Of a stretch of DNA of 7,219 bases, positions 1 to 7,180 are shown piece after piece (the first letter of the stretch is position 1; each line of letters opens with the position of its first letter). The position numbers were made by a program, and so were the translations under genes. Under the pieces are notes generated by a model. It did no database searches. It was not told the origin of the DNA and was given only the letters and a program-made list of their open reading frames with translations. Origin of the DNA: an uncultured Collinsella sp. (lineage in GTDB: Bacteria > Actinomycetota > Coriobacteriia > Coriobacteriales > Coriobacteriaceae); NCBI GenBank assembly GCA_900552295.1, contig URZB01000077.1, positions 1 to 7,219 of the forward strand, read 5' to 3'.

Positions 1-579
1 GCTTGTCGCACTCATGGCGGCCAAATACCCGTTAACAACGAATACGAGGATTCCAACGGCGATGACCGTCGTCGTGTAGGTTTTCTGGGAGAGTCGGCTC
101 TTGGCCAGTCCAAACCATGGCGCCATGAAAACTGTGGCGGCATAGACCCAGATAAACTCAAGCCCAAGCGTGTACCAATAGTGCGTATTGAGGGTAACAT
201 CGGGAATGGGTGAGACGACCGTGGACCACGCGAGCGCCACGAGGCAATAAAACGCAGTGGGCATAATGACCTTGCCAAGGCGCTGCGCCGTCCGTTGCAT
301 TTGCGACTTCCACGTTGCTCCACCGTCCCAAGCACGCGCGGCCGAAGCGATGAGAAAATAGCCCGAGATCATAAAGAAGACCTCGTTGGCCCAGCAGCCA
401 AGCAAGTTAATAAAACCGAGTACGCCGGAATAGGGGAACATCGCAAGTGGGGCATATTCCACGGCGCCGACGCAGACGGCTTGGAAGGTCCACTGAAAGG
501 TGTGGAACACCGCGATGCCGGCGACCGCGACCAAACGCAGCGCTTCGGTGGGTATGTTGCGTGCGGCTTTGGGCTGCAT
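1..579 (-). CDS. Acyltransferase family 3 membrane protein, N-terminal part (runs off left edge)
   Basis: Reading the minus strand from an ATG at 579-577 gives 193 codons open to the window edge. Members of this family (Acyl_transf_3, PF01757; OafA/OafB-like) are integral membrane proteins that typically move acetyl or other acyl groups onto sugars of surface polysaccharides. Seen here: Arg15 and His26 form the RX10H spacing known as catalytically important in OafB-type enzymes, and residues 68-75 (FFMISGYF) match the family's hallmark second-helix motif. Hydrophobic stretches at about 13-33, 50-78, 104-122, 138-156 and 170-188 fit the usual multi-helix bundle, of which roughly half is present. 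There is no signal peptide apart from the first helix. An AAAGGA Shine-Dalgarno lies a few bases upstream. The gene is divergent from the glycosyltransferase run, so a role in acylating that glycan is an inference; the actual acceptor and acyl group cannot be read from the sequence. Confidence 0.88.
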   Translation of the reverse strand, partial: MQPKAARNIPTEALRLVAVAGIAVFHTFQWTFQAVCVGAVEYAPLAMFPYSGVLGFINLLGCWANEVFFMISGYFLIASAARAWDGGATWKSQMQRTAQRLGKVIMPTAFYCLVALAWSTVVSPIPDVTLNTHYWYTLGLEFIWVYAATVFMAPWFGLAKSRLSQKTYTTTVIAVGILVFVVNGYLAAMSATS

Positions 580-691
580 GACGTCCTTTCGTATCGGTTT
601 GCCTCTGCGGGCTCCATAGATTATATAAACGCCCGCTGGCGCGCTGACCCTTTGATACCATGAAACGACAGGTATTTCCTAAGGAGCACAT
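580..691. promoter_or_regulatory. Divergent intergenic promoter region
   Basis: This 112-bp gap separates the leftward acyltransferase from the rightward glycosyltransferase run and must hold the start signals for both unless transcription enters from elsewhere. An AT-rich core at about 616-629 stands out in otherwise GC-rich DNA. On the minus strand it contains a perfect TATAAT (complement of 620-625), although I see no good -35 box at the proper distance. On the plus strand the overlapping TATATA at 622-627 lies 17 bp after TTGCCT at 599-604, each box matching consensus at four of six positions. If both are used, the two -10 elements overlap and the promoters would compete. No operator palindrome or JUMPstart/ops element was recognised. 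The assignment rests on hexamer matching only. Confidence 0.45.
620..625 (-). promoter_or_regulatory. Candidate -10 box for the acyltransferase gene
   Basis: The minus strand reads TATAAT here, the exact sigma-70 -10 consensus, about 40 bp before the acyltransferase ATG. A recognisable -35 hexamer is missing at 16-19 bp spacing, so strength is uncertain. Confidence 0.4.
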
Positions 692-694
692 TTG
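681..694 (+). promoter_or_regulatory. Shine-Dalgarno and TTG start of the first glycosyltransferase
   Basis: AAGGAG at 681-686 is followed after five bases by TTG at 692. The ATG at 660 is in another frame and has no better ribosome site, so the TTG is the start that gives the full glycosyltransferase N-terminus. Confidence 0.75.
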
Positions 695-1795
695 TCTACT
701 AACGCCTCTGGCAGCCCTGTTCTGTCGCTGCTTATTCCCATTTACAATGTTCAGCGCTACCTGCGCGAGTGCCTCGATTCCGCCCTGGTGCAGACGCTCA
801 AGGATATTGAGATCATCTGCATTAACGACGGGTCGACCGACAACTCGCCGGCGATTATCCGCGAGTATATGGAGCGCGATGGGCGCGTCAAGATGATCGA
901 CAAGGCCAACAGCGGCTACGGCGACTCGATGAACCACGGCCTGGAGATGGCGCGTGGCAAGTACGTTGGCATCTTGGAGTCCGATGACTTTATGGCGCCC
1001 GACGCACTCGAAAAGCTTGTCTCGGCCGCCGATAGCAATAATGCCGACTTCGCGAAGGCGAACTTTGATTTCTACTGGTCTAAGCCCGAGGAGCGCCGCT
1101 CGCTGCACGAGATGTTTAAGGCCAAGGACTGTGGCAAGCCGGTGCACCCGAGCGATACGACGCAGTTCTTTAAGCAAAAGCCGTCGATTTGGTCGGCCGT
1201 TTACCGTCGCGATTTTCTTGACCGCAACGGCATTAAGTTCCTGCCGACTCCGGGGGCATCCTTTCAGGACACGTCATTTGCCTTTAAGGTGATCGCGTGC
1301 GCCGATAAGGCTGTTTACCTTCATGATGTCGTGTTGTCTTATCGCCAGGACAACGAGAATTCCTCGGTCAATTCTTCGGCTAAGGTCTTTTGCGTCAATA
1401 CCGAGTATGCCGAGATTGAGCGTTGGATTCGAGAGGATTATGCCCGCGACCACGCAAGTGATGACGTCGCGCGCATGCTCAAGTTCAATCAGCTCATTAA
1501 GTACGATTCGTACATGTGGAACTACGTGCGCCTGGCGCCTAAGTTCTATAAGGAGTTCCTGGTTCAGATGGCCAAGGAGTTCCAAGCGGCCTTGGACGCC
1601 GGGGACTTTTCGCTTGACGACCTCAAGCCGTGGAAGCGCGCAAATCTCGCTGCCATCCTCAAAGATCCTGAGGGCTGGGTTGACGAGCATCCGAGTTTCG
1701 CGACGGATGGTGCCTTGGGGCGTGCTAAGTATTACGCCTCGGTTGGAGGCCCAGGCGTGGTCGCTGCCTTCCTCATCGAATCGCTGAGGGGGTAG
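692..1795 (+). CDS. GT2 family glycosyltransferase, subfamily A copy 1 (GT-A1)
   Basis: This 367-residue cytoplasmic enzyme is predicted to transfer a sugar from a nucleotide donor to a growing surface glycan; donor and acceptor cannot be deduced. The GT-A fold N-terminal half is clear: the opening strand LSLLIPIYNV (11-20), NDGS (45-48) for nucleotide binding, and ESDD (96-99), the metal-binding DxD equivalent in which the first acidic residue is Glu. In place of the common SxARN motif it has GYGDSMN (75-81), a mark of this subfamily. The middle carries KPSIWSAVYRRDF (163-175), PTPGASFQD (185-193, candidate catalytic-base region) and YRQDNENSSVNS (217-228). The C-terminal ~100 residues are helical-looking and variable. 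No membrane segment or signal peptide is visible. It starts with TTG after a strong Shine-Dalgarno, and its stop is 6 bp before the next gene. Its closest relative here is the gene at 2917. Assignment to GT2 (PF00535) is firm. Confidence 0.93.
   Translation: MSTNASGSPVLSLLIPIYNVQRYLRECLDSALVQTLKDIEIICINDGSTDNSPAIIREYMERDGRVKMIDKANSGYGDSMNHGLEMARGKYVGILESDDFMAPDALEKLVSAADSNNADFAKANFDFYWSKPEERRSLHEMFKAKDCGKPVHPSDTTQFFKQKPSIWSAVYRRDFLDRNGIKFLPTPGASFQDTSFAFKVIACADKAVYLHDVVLSYRQDNENSSVNSSAKVFCVNTEYAEIERWIREDYARDHASDDVARMLKFNQLIKYDSYMWNYVRLAPKFYKEFLVQMAKEFQAALDAGDFSLDDLKPWKRANLAAILKDPEGWVDEHPSFATDGALGRAKYYASVGGPGVVAAFLIESLRG
753..994 (+). repeat. Duplicated glycosyltransferase 5' segment, copy 1
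   Basis: This segment aligns without gaps to 2972-3213 in GT-A2 (offset 2219). By hand count about 28 of 242 bases differ, so identity is near 88%. The longest exact runs are 46 bp (890-935) and 32 bp (753-784). Many differences are at third codon positions. It is a direct repeat created by gene duplication, not a mobile element. Confidence 0.85.
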
Positions 1796-1801
1796 GTCGA
1801 C

Positions 1802-2842
1802 ATGGGAGAGGCCTCGTGTCCTAAAGCTACCATTGTCGTCCCCGTTTACAACTCTGCGCGCTCCATTCAGCGATGCCTCGATTCGCTGTTGGCCCAGTCC
1901 GAGCGCTCGATTCAGGTTGTCTGCGTCAACGACGGTTCGACTGATGATTCGTTGAACGTGTTGCGCCAGATCGCGCAGGCCGACGATCGCGTACTGGTGA
2001 TTGACCAGGAAAACGCGGGCGTCTCGTGTGCTCGAAATGCCGGTATCGATGTCGCCGAGGGCGAGACCGTCTTTTTTGTGGACGCCGACGATTACATCGA
2101 TGCCCGGACGGTCGAGCACGTGCTGCATTCCATGGAGTCTGCAGATGCCGAGGCCGCCGTTTTTGGCGGCGTCTGTGAACCTGCCGATGCTGCCCCCAAG
2201 CGCGTCCAGCAACTCATGAGCCCCAAAGCTGGTACCTTCGGCGCCCGTGATCCCCAACTGCTGTTCCATTCGAATGCGCAGCCCTATGCCTGCCGTGCGG
2301 CTTTTTCGTGCGAGCTGCTCAATCGCGAAGGCATTCGCTTCGCCCCCGGTTTGGCTTTGGGCGAGGACGTCGTCTTCCAATTTGCGGCTTATGCGCTTGC
2401 CCGTAAGACCGTCGTCATGCCGGACAAGTTCTACCACTACGTGATGGAGAGCGAATCGGCGACGCACGAGTTCAACAGTGCCGAGGCTCGTGCCAAAAAG
2501 CTTGACGCCCACATGAGGATGCTCGAGGAGGTCTTGGAGGGCTGGGCGGCCTACGGTCTTTTGGACCTGTGTCCCGGCGAGCTGATAACTTGGTTTTTGG
2601 ACCTAATTGTGTTCGACCTGGCGCGCTTGGATGCCGATGACTTCCATCGCGTGGCGGCTCGCGTCAACATGGACCTCGCGACGTTTTTGGGAACGGACTG
2701 GGCAGATATGCCTGCCAAGGGCGCTGTTTGCCGTGTTGCCCACAAGTTCGTTGCGACGACCTCGGGCTTTTCGATGGCAGATGCCACGCTGTTCTATCTT
2801 TCGACTCGTGGTCTCAAAGCCTGCCTGGAGCGCTTTCTCTAA
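1802..2842 (+). CDS. GT2 family glycosyltransferase, subfamily B copy 1 (GT-B1)
   Basis: The 346-residue product is a single-domain GT2 enzyme, probably cytoplasmic, acting in assembly of the same glycan as its neighbours. Visible motifs are IVVPVYNSARSI (11-22), NDGS (43-46), NAGVSCARNAGI (71-82), the metal-binding DADD (94-97) and GEDVVF (187-192), where Glu188-Asp189 sit at the usual catalytic-base position. A C-terminal stretch around 260-275 (WFLDLIVFDLARL) is shared with the gene at 4048, which marks the two as one subfamily distinct from the flanking A-type genes. ATG at 1802 follows the upstream TAG by 6 bp. A short AGG at 1794-1796 overlaps that stop, so translation is likely coupled to GT-A1. 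No transmembrane helix is evident. The specific sugar is unknown; family membership is secure. Confidence 0.92.
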   Translation: MGEASCPKATIVVPVYNSARSIQRCLDSLLAQSERSIQVVCVNDGSTDDSLNVLRQIAQADDRVLVIDQENAGVSCARNAGIDVAEGETVFFVDADDYIDARTVEHVLHSMESADAEAAVFGGVCEPADAAPKRVQQLMSPKAGTFGARDPQLLFHSNAQPYACRAAFSCELLNREGIRFAPGLALGEDVVFQFAAYALARKTVVMPDKFYHYVMESESATHEFNSAEARAKKLDAHMRMLEEVLEGWAAYGLLDLCPGELITWFLDLIVFDLARLDADDFHRVAARVNMDLATFLGTDWADMPAKGAVCRVAHKFVATTSGFSMADATLFYLSTRGLKACLERFL

Positions 2843-2916
2843 TTCCAAGCGCTGCCGCCCGCCGCAACTCGGCTGCTAAAATAACCCTGTTACACGCTAT
2901 TCAACAGGAGGTTCTC
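2843..2916 (+). promoter_or_regulatory. 74-bp gap with Shine-Dalgarno and possible internal promoter
   Basis: This is the longest gap in the glycosyltransferase run. AGGAGG at 2906-2911, five bases before the TTG at 2917, is an excellent ribosome site and fixes that start. TAAAAT at 2877-2882 resembles a -10 box (five of six), but no matching -35 is apparent, so an internal promoter is only possible. A small GCCG/CGGC inverted pair near 2861-2874 has no T-tract after it and does not look like a terminator, which favours read-through from the upstream genes. Confidence 0.4.
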
Positions 2917-4035
2917 TTGCAGAACTCTGATACCCCTAAAGTTTCGCTGCTTGTTCCCATCTGCAATGTTGAGCGCTACCTGCGCGAGTGCCTCGATTCC
3001 GCCGTGGCGCAGACGCTCAAGGACATCGAGATCATCTGCATCAACGACGGTTCTACCGATAGTTCGCCAGATATCATCCGCGAGTACATGGAGCGCGACC
3101 CCCGTGTAAAGATGATCGACAAGGCCAACAGCGGCTACGGCGACTCGATGAACCGCGGCCTGGAGATGGCGCGCGGCGAGTACGTGGGCATCCTTGAGTC
3201 CGACGACTTTATGTTTGAGGATTCGCTCCAAAAGCTGGTCGCCAAGGCCGATGCTGAGCATGCCGATGTCGTTAAGGGCGACTTTTACCTGTATTGGTCC
3301 ACGCCCAGCGAGCGCCGTGAGCTGTTTGGAATTATCGACGAGCATATGACGGGCGCCGCGTATCGCCCCGTCGATCGCCCGGGCATCTTCTACCGCAAAC
3401 CTTCCATTTGGTCGGCTATCTATCGGCGCGAGTTCCTCAACGACAATCAGATTCGGTTCCTTCCCACGCCGGGTGCCTCGTATCAGGACGCAGGCTTTAA
3501 CTTTAAGGTTTGGGCTTGCGCCGAGCGTGCCGCGTTTATTGCGGACCCCATTTTGTGCTATCGCCAGGATAACGAGAAGAGCTCCGTTAATTCGCCCAAC
3601 AAGGTGTTTTGCGTGTGCGACGAGTATGTCGAGATGCAGCGCTTTTTGGACGAGCGTCCCGAGCTCAAGGCTCAGCTTCAGGGCATTTTAATGCGCATGA
3701 AGGTCGATACGTACCGTTGGAATGATGAGCGCTTGGTCGATGAACTGCGCGAGCAGTTTTGGAAGAAAGCCTCGTCCGAGCTCAAGGCCGATTGGGATGC
3801 CGGTCGCTTTGACCTGTCGCTGTTTGATCCGCGTGGCGAGACCGACTTGCGTCTGATGGTCAAGTCGCCCCGCGCCTATATCGATTCGCGCTTTGACTTT
3901 AAGAAGCCGGGCAAGCTCAATACGTTTAAGCATTACTTTAAGATTGGCGGCCTGTCGCTGGTCTGGCGCGTGCTGACGTATCAGCGCACCTACGGCGACA
4001 ACCCGCACCCCGATGACGTTCCGGCCGCACAGTAG
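2917..4035 (+). CDS. GT2 family glycosyltransferase, subfamily A copy 2 (GT-A2)
   Basis: This 372-residue enzyme is a close paralogue of the gene at 692. Motifs in order: VSLLVPICNVERYL (9-22), NDGS (43-46), GYGDSMN (73-79), ESDD (94-97), KPSIWSAIYRREF (161-173), PTPGASYQD (183-191) and YRQDNEKSSVNS (215-226). Over the first ~100 residues it differs from GT-A1 at only about eleven positions; the remainder is clearly homologous but much more diverged, and the C-terminus is a few residues longer and ends in a charged tail. This suggests a conserved donor-binding half and a changed acceptor half, hence perhaps the same donor sugar on a different acceptor (inference). TTG at 2917 is chosen because AGGAGG lies five bases upstream; an in-frame ATG at 2728 would add 63 residues that overlap the previous gene and look non-native. 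Cys16 replaces the usual Tyr of the opening motif. No membrane segments were seen. Confidence 0.92.
   Translation: MQNSDTPKVSLLVPICNVERYLRECLDSAVAQTLKDIEIICINDGSTDSSPDIIREYMERDPRVKMIDKANSGYGDSMNRGLEMARGEYVGILESDDFMFEDSLQKLVAKADAEHADVVKGDFYLYWSTPSERRELFGIIDEHMTGAAYRPVDRPGIFYRKPSIWSAIYRREFLNDNQIRFLPTPGASYQDAGFNFKVWACAERAAFIADPILCYRQDNEKSSVNSPNKVFCVCDEYVEMQRFLDERPELKAQLQGILMRMKVDTYRWNDERLVDELREQFWKKASSELKADWDAGRFDLSLFDPRGETDLRLMVKSPRAYIDSRFDFKKPGKLNTFKHYFKIGGLSLVWRVLTYQRTYGDNPHPDDVPAAQ
2972..3213 (+). repeat. Duplicated glycosyltransferase 5' segment, copy 2
   Basis: This is the partner of 753-994, with exact runs at 3109-3154 (46 bp) and 2972-3003 (32 bp). Direct repeats of this size about 2.2 kb apart could allow recombination that would delete one A-B module. 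Confidence 0.85.
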
Positions 4036-4047
4036 GAGCGAGTGACT

Positions 4048-5115
4048 ATGGCTAACCCCAAGATTTCCGTTGTCGTTCCCATCTATAAAGTGGAGGAGTG
4101 CCTGGCCTGGTGCCTGGACTCCCTGCTTGCGCAGGACATGCCCGATTGGGAGGGCGTGCTGGTCAACGATGGCTCGCCGGATGGCTCGCGCGATATTGCG
4201 GCCGCCTATTGCGAAAAAGACGCGCGCTTCACGCTGGTCGATAAGCCCAATGGCGGCCTGTCGAGTGCGCGTAATGCAGGCATCGCTGCGTCCACGGCGC
4301 CTATCGTCGCGTTTTTGGATTCCGACGACCGCTTTACGCCCGATGCATGCCGCGTGATCGTCGATGCCTTTGAGCGCGAGCGCTGTGATGTTTTGACCTT
4401 TGGTGCGAATCCGTATCCGCTGGAGGCGGGGTATCCGTGGCTTAACTATGTGCTGAGCCCGCGCGATGTGTCGTTTGAAGGCTATAGCTCCGACCTACTG
4501 TTTAAGGAAGCATCTCGCCCCTTTGCATGGCGCACCGCCTGCAAGCGTGAGTTTTTGCTGGGTAACGGGATCGTGTTCGACGAAACCGTTAAGTATGGCG
4601 AGGACCAGGTCTTCGATTTTGCCGTGTACGGTCGCTCGCGCAAGACCGCGCTTATTTCGAACAAGCTGTATGACTACCGCGTGGCGCGCAAGGGTTCGCT
4701 CATGGACACCATGCGCTATGACGACGAGACGCGACTGCTGGAGCACGTGAAGATTTACTCCGCGGTGCTGGCTGACTGGCAGCGCGACGGTCTCGATGCT
4801 CAGCATGCCGATGACCTGACGTACTTCCTCTGCGATCTGGTGCTGTACGATGCGCTCAGGTTGTTGGGTTCGGACTGCGGCAGGGTGTTTGCCGCCGCCG
4901 CCGCTGCGCTCGCCGGTTCTCCTGTGGGCAGTGATGCCGCGCTCGCACAGTGCGCACCTTCGGTTGCTGCCATGGTGCGTGCGGCGCTTGCCAGCGAGGC
5001 CCCCAATGGCCGTACGTGTAAACAGCTCATGTTCGATTACGATGTCCTGAGGGTTGGGCGCCTTCGTGCCTGCAAGCGCATGGCGGCGAACGCCCTGGGA
5101 AAGCGAGAAGTGTAG
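4048..5115 (+). CDS. GT2 family glycosyltransferase, subfamily B copy 2 (GT-B2)
   Basis: The 355-residue product is a single-domain GT2 enzyme. Motifs are ISVVVPIYKVEECL (6-19), NDGS (40-43), NGGLSSARNAGI (68-79), metal-binding DSDD (91-94) and KYGEDQVFDFAVY (182-194), whose Glu185-Asp186 are the likely catalytic-base region. It shares with GT-B1 the segment around FLCDLVLYDALRL and the general C-terminal plan, but overall similarity is modest. The tail after residue ~280 is alanine-rich (six Ala in a row at 282-287) and ends in a basic stretch. I chose ATG 4048 because AGGAG at 4034-4038 is nine bases away; GTG at 4042 would be only three bases from it and adds just two residues. The Shine-Dalgarno overlaps the TAG of GT-A2, suggesting coupling. 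Its own TAG directly abuts the next ATG. Sugar specificity is unknown. Confidence 0.92.
   Translation: MANPKISVVVPIYKVEECLAWCLDSLLAQDMPDWEGVLVNDGSPDGSRDIAAAYCEKDARFTLVDKPNGGLSSARNAGIAASTAPIVAFLDSDDRFTPDACRVIVDAFERERCDVLTFGANPYPLEAGYPWLNYVLSPRDVSFEGYSSDLLFKEASRPFAWRTACKREFLLGNGIVFDETVKYGEDQVFDFAVYGRSRKTALISNKLYDYRVARKGSLMDTMRYDDETRLLEHVKIYSAVLADWQRDGLDAQHADDLTYFLCDLVLYDALRLLGSDCGRVFAAAAAALAGSPVGSDAALAQCAPSVAAMVRAALASEAPNGRTCKQLMFDYDVLRVGRLRACKRMAANALGKREV
4891..4905 (+). repeat. Short GCC triplet run in GT-B2
   Basis: Four GCC codons followed by GCT and GCG encode a run of six alanines (282-287). Being a triplet run it cannot shift frame by whole-unit slippage, so it is probably a flexible linker or helix and not a phase-variable switch. 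Confidence 0.6.
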
Positions 5116-7180
5116 ATGAGTATCAAGCGTTTGGCACTTTGCCGCAGTCAGGGCCGTCTGTTTGTGCTGCTTCGTTTTGCCGGTCAGGATGTCGCCGCGC
5201 TTATTGAGCGGGAGGGTTCTCAAGCGTTTGCCCATGCGACTACGAGCGGTTCTTGTGTGCCGTCGCTGGTGCTCCCGGTCGATCATGGCCGTGTGCTGGC
5301 GCTTTGCCCTTCCGTTTCCGATTACGAGCACGAGCTCGCCATTTTGGTGCTTCCGTTTTTGGATGGTTCGTCGATGGATGTCGTTTTTGCATTCGGTGGC
5401 CAAAGGTTGGGCTCCATTCGCCTCGATAGCCGCGTGGCCAAGCTGGAATCCAAGATTAACTACAAAGCAAAGCCTGCGCTGTGCACGCTTATCCGCGACG
5501 CGCAGCGTGGCGAATGCTGCGGTCGCTACGAGATCGATGCCATTCGCTATCTGCCGGCAGACGCCGGCGCGGTGTGGCGCTATGAGGTTACCTGGGCGGG
5601 AGACTCCCAGTGCGCGCCTGAGCTCCAGGTCTTCGATACGCATATGAATGCCATCGATGCCACCGTGCATGTGTTTGAATCGCAGACCGATGTGCCGCAG
5701 CAGAACGGATGCCGCGTCAATAAAACGTATCTGAGCGTTGAGATGCCTCAGGATATACGAGATTTTGTCGCGATTGTGAGCGATCCCACAGAGCAGATCC
5801 AGAGCGGGTTTTGCGCCATTGATGGTCGCCTGTACAACGGCATGGTCGACGACAGTTGGAATCGCATGAAGGATGCACGCGCTGACGACGCAGCTTATCG
5901 ACGTTGGTTTGAGCAACATCGCGCAAAGCCGGGCGATCTGACGTGCCAGCGTGTCGCTTCGGCGGCCTTTGCCTATAGGCCGCTCGTGAGCATTGTGGTG
6001 CCGTGCTACAAGACCGATCGAGTCTACCTGCGCGAGCTGCTGGACTCGGTGCTAGCCCAGAGCTATGACAACTGGGAATTGCTCCTTATGGACGCCTCGC
6101 CCGAATGGGATGCGGTGGCCAATCTTGCGGCTGCCGCCAATGACGAGCGGGTTTGTCGTATTGAGCTGCCTGGCAACGGCGGCATTGTGGTCAACACCAA
6201 CGCAGGTATTGAGCAAGCGATGGGCGACTACATCGCGTTCTTGGACCACGATGACATTCTGGAGCCGGACGCGTTATTCCAGTATGTTTCCGCGCTGAAT
6301 AAGGCGGCCGAGGGCGAGCGTCCCCAGGTCCTGTTCTGCGACGAGGACATGTTCCAGAAAACGGGGGAGTGGGGCCAGCCGGTCTTTAAGACCAAACTCA
6401 ACGTCGACCTACTCTATAGCCATAACTGCGTGACGCATTTTCTGATGGTGGAGAAGGCGCTTATCGATCGCATTGGCATGTCGCCGGAAGACGTCGCGGG
6501 CGCCCAGGATTATGACCTGACGCTTCGCTGCCTTGCAGCCGGCGCGCGCTTTGAGCACGTTGCGCATGTGCTGTATCACTGGCGCGTGCATCCCGGTTCC
6601 ACCGCCGATGGCTCTGCCGATAGCAAGCCGTATGCCATTGAAGCGGGTCGTCTTGCGCTGCAGCGCCACTTTAACGCGCTGGGCGTTCACGGAACGGTCG
6701 AGGAGACCGAGACGCCGTTTGTCTGCCGCATGCGCTATGCGCTGCCGGAGCCTGCGCCGCTGGTGAGTATTGTGATTCCCACCAAGGACCACGTTGAGAC
6801 GCTCGATGCCTGTGTGATGTCGATCGCCCAGAAGGCCACGTATACCAACTACGAGATTGTCTTGGTGGAGAACAACAGCGAAGCCCCGGAGACGTTTGCG
6901 TATTACGAAACCCTGCCGGAACGCGTGACTGCGGCATCCGAAGGCAAGGGCAGCGCGCGCGTTGTGTACTGGCCGGGCGAGTTCAATTACTCCCAGATCA
7001 TCAATTTTGGCGTTGAACATGCCAAGGGCGACTATCTGCTGCTGTTGAACAACGATACCGAGGTTATAAGCCCGGACTTTATCGAAGAGATGATGGGCTA
7101 TCTGCAGTGTCCCGATGCGGGCGTGGTGGGCGCCAAACTCTACTTTGCCGACCATCTGGTGCAACATGCTGGCATTTTGG
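5116..7180 (+). CDS. Large bifunctional GT2 glycosyltransferase (RfbC/WsaE-like tandem domains), 3' end missing
   Basis: Genomic sequence supports 688 codons. Residues 1-285 form a region I do not recognise, rich in alternating hydrophobic strands (for example 14-22, 50-64, 73-93, 154-186, 203-222), ending in a helical YRRWFEQHRA (261-270). GT2 domain 1 begins at PLVSIVVPCYK (289-299), with MDAS (325-328) in place of NDGS, LDHDD (376-380) for metal binding, DED (409-411), AQDYD (463-467) as catalytic-base region and YHWRVHPGS (487-495). GT2 domain 2 begins at PLVSIVIPTKD (548-558), with VENNS, FNYSQIINFG (623-632) and LLNNDTE (643-649); it stops at HAGIL, just where relatives continue toward their catalytic site. 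The pairing matches Myxococcus RfbC-like and WsaE-like enzymes that add two sugars in succession. ATG 5116 directly follows the GT-B2 stop with only a weak purine-rich GAGAAG upstream, so coupling is likely. After 7180 the reading frame enters adapter sequence, so residues beyond Leu688 are artificial. Confidence 0.88.

Noticed and set aside
295..663. Plus-strand 122-codon open frame within the left end
   Set aside because: It lies opposite the well-supported acyltransferase gene and shows no recognisable protein features.
1274..2512. 412-codon open frame on the minus strand
   Set aside because: It is antisense across two clear glycosyltransferase genes, has no family motifs, and reflects codon bias in GC-rich DNA.
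2858..2880. Possible rho-independent terminator between GT-B1 and GT-A2
   Set aside because: The inverted pair is only four base pairs and is not followed by a T-rich tract.
2728..2916. N-terminal extension of GT-A2 from ATG 2728
   Set aside because: It would overlap GT-B1 by 115 bases in another frame, lacks a family match, and the TTG at 2917 has an AGGAGG at ideal spacing.
4042..4047. GTG start for GT-B2
   Set aside because: It is only three bases after the Shine-Dalgarno; the ATG six bases later is better spaced.
4495..5919. 474-codon open frame on the minus strand
   Set aside because: It is antisense to GT-B2 and the large glycosyltransferase, with low-complexity Arg/His-rich translation and no motifs.
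5980..7180. Two GT2 domains as two genes joined by a missed stop or frameshift
   Set aside because: The frame is continuous and the tandem arrangement is a known architecture in RfbC/WsaE-like enzymes.
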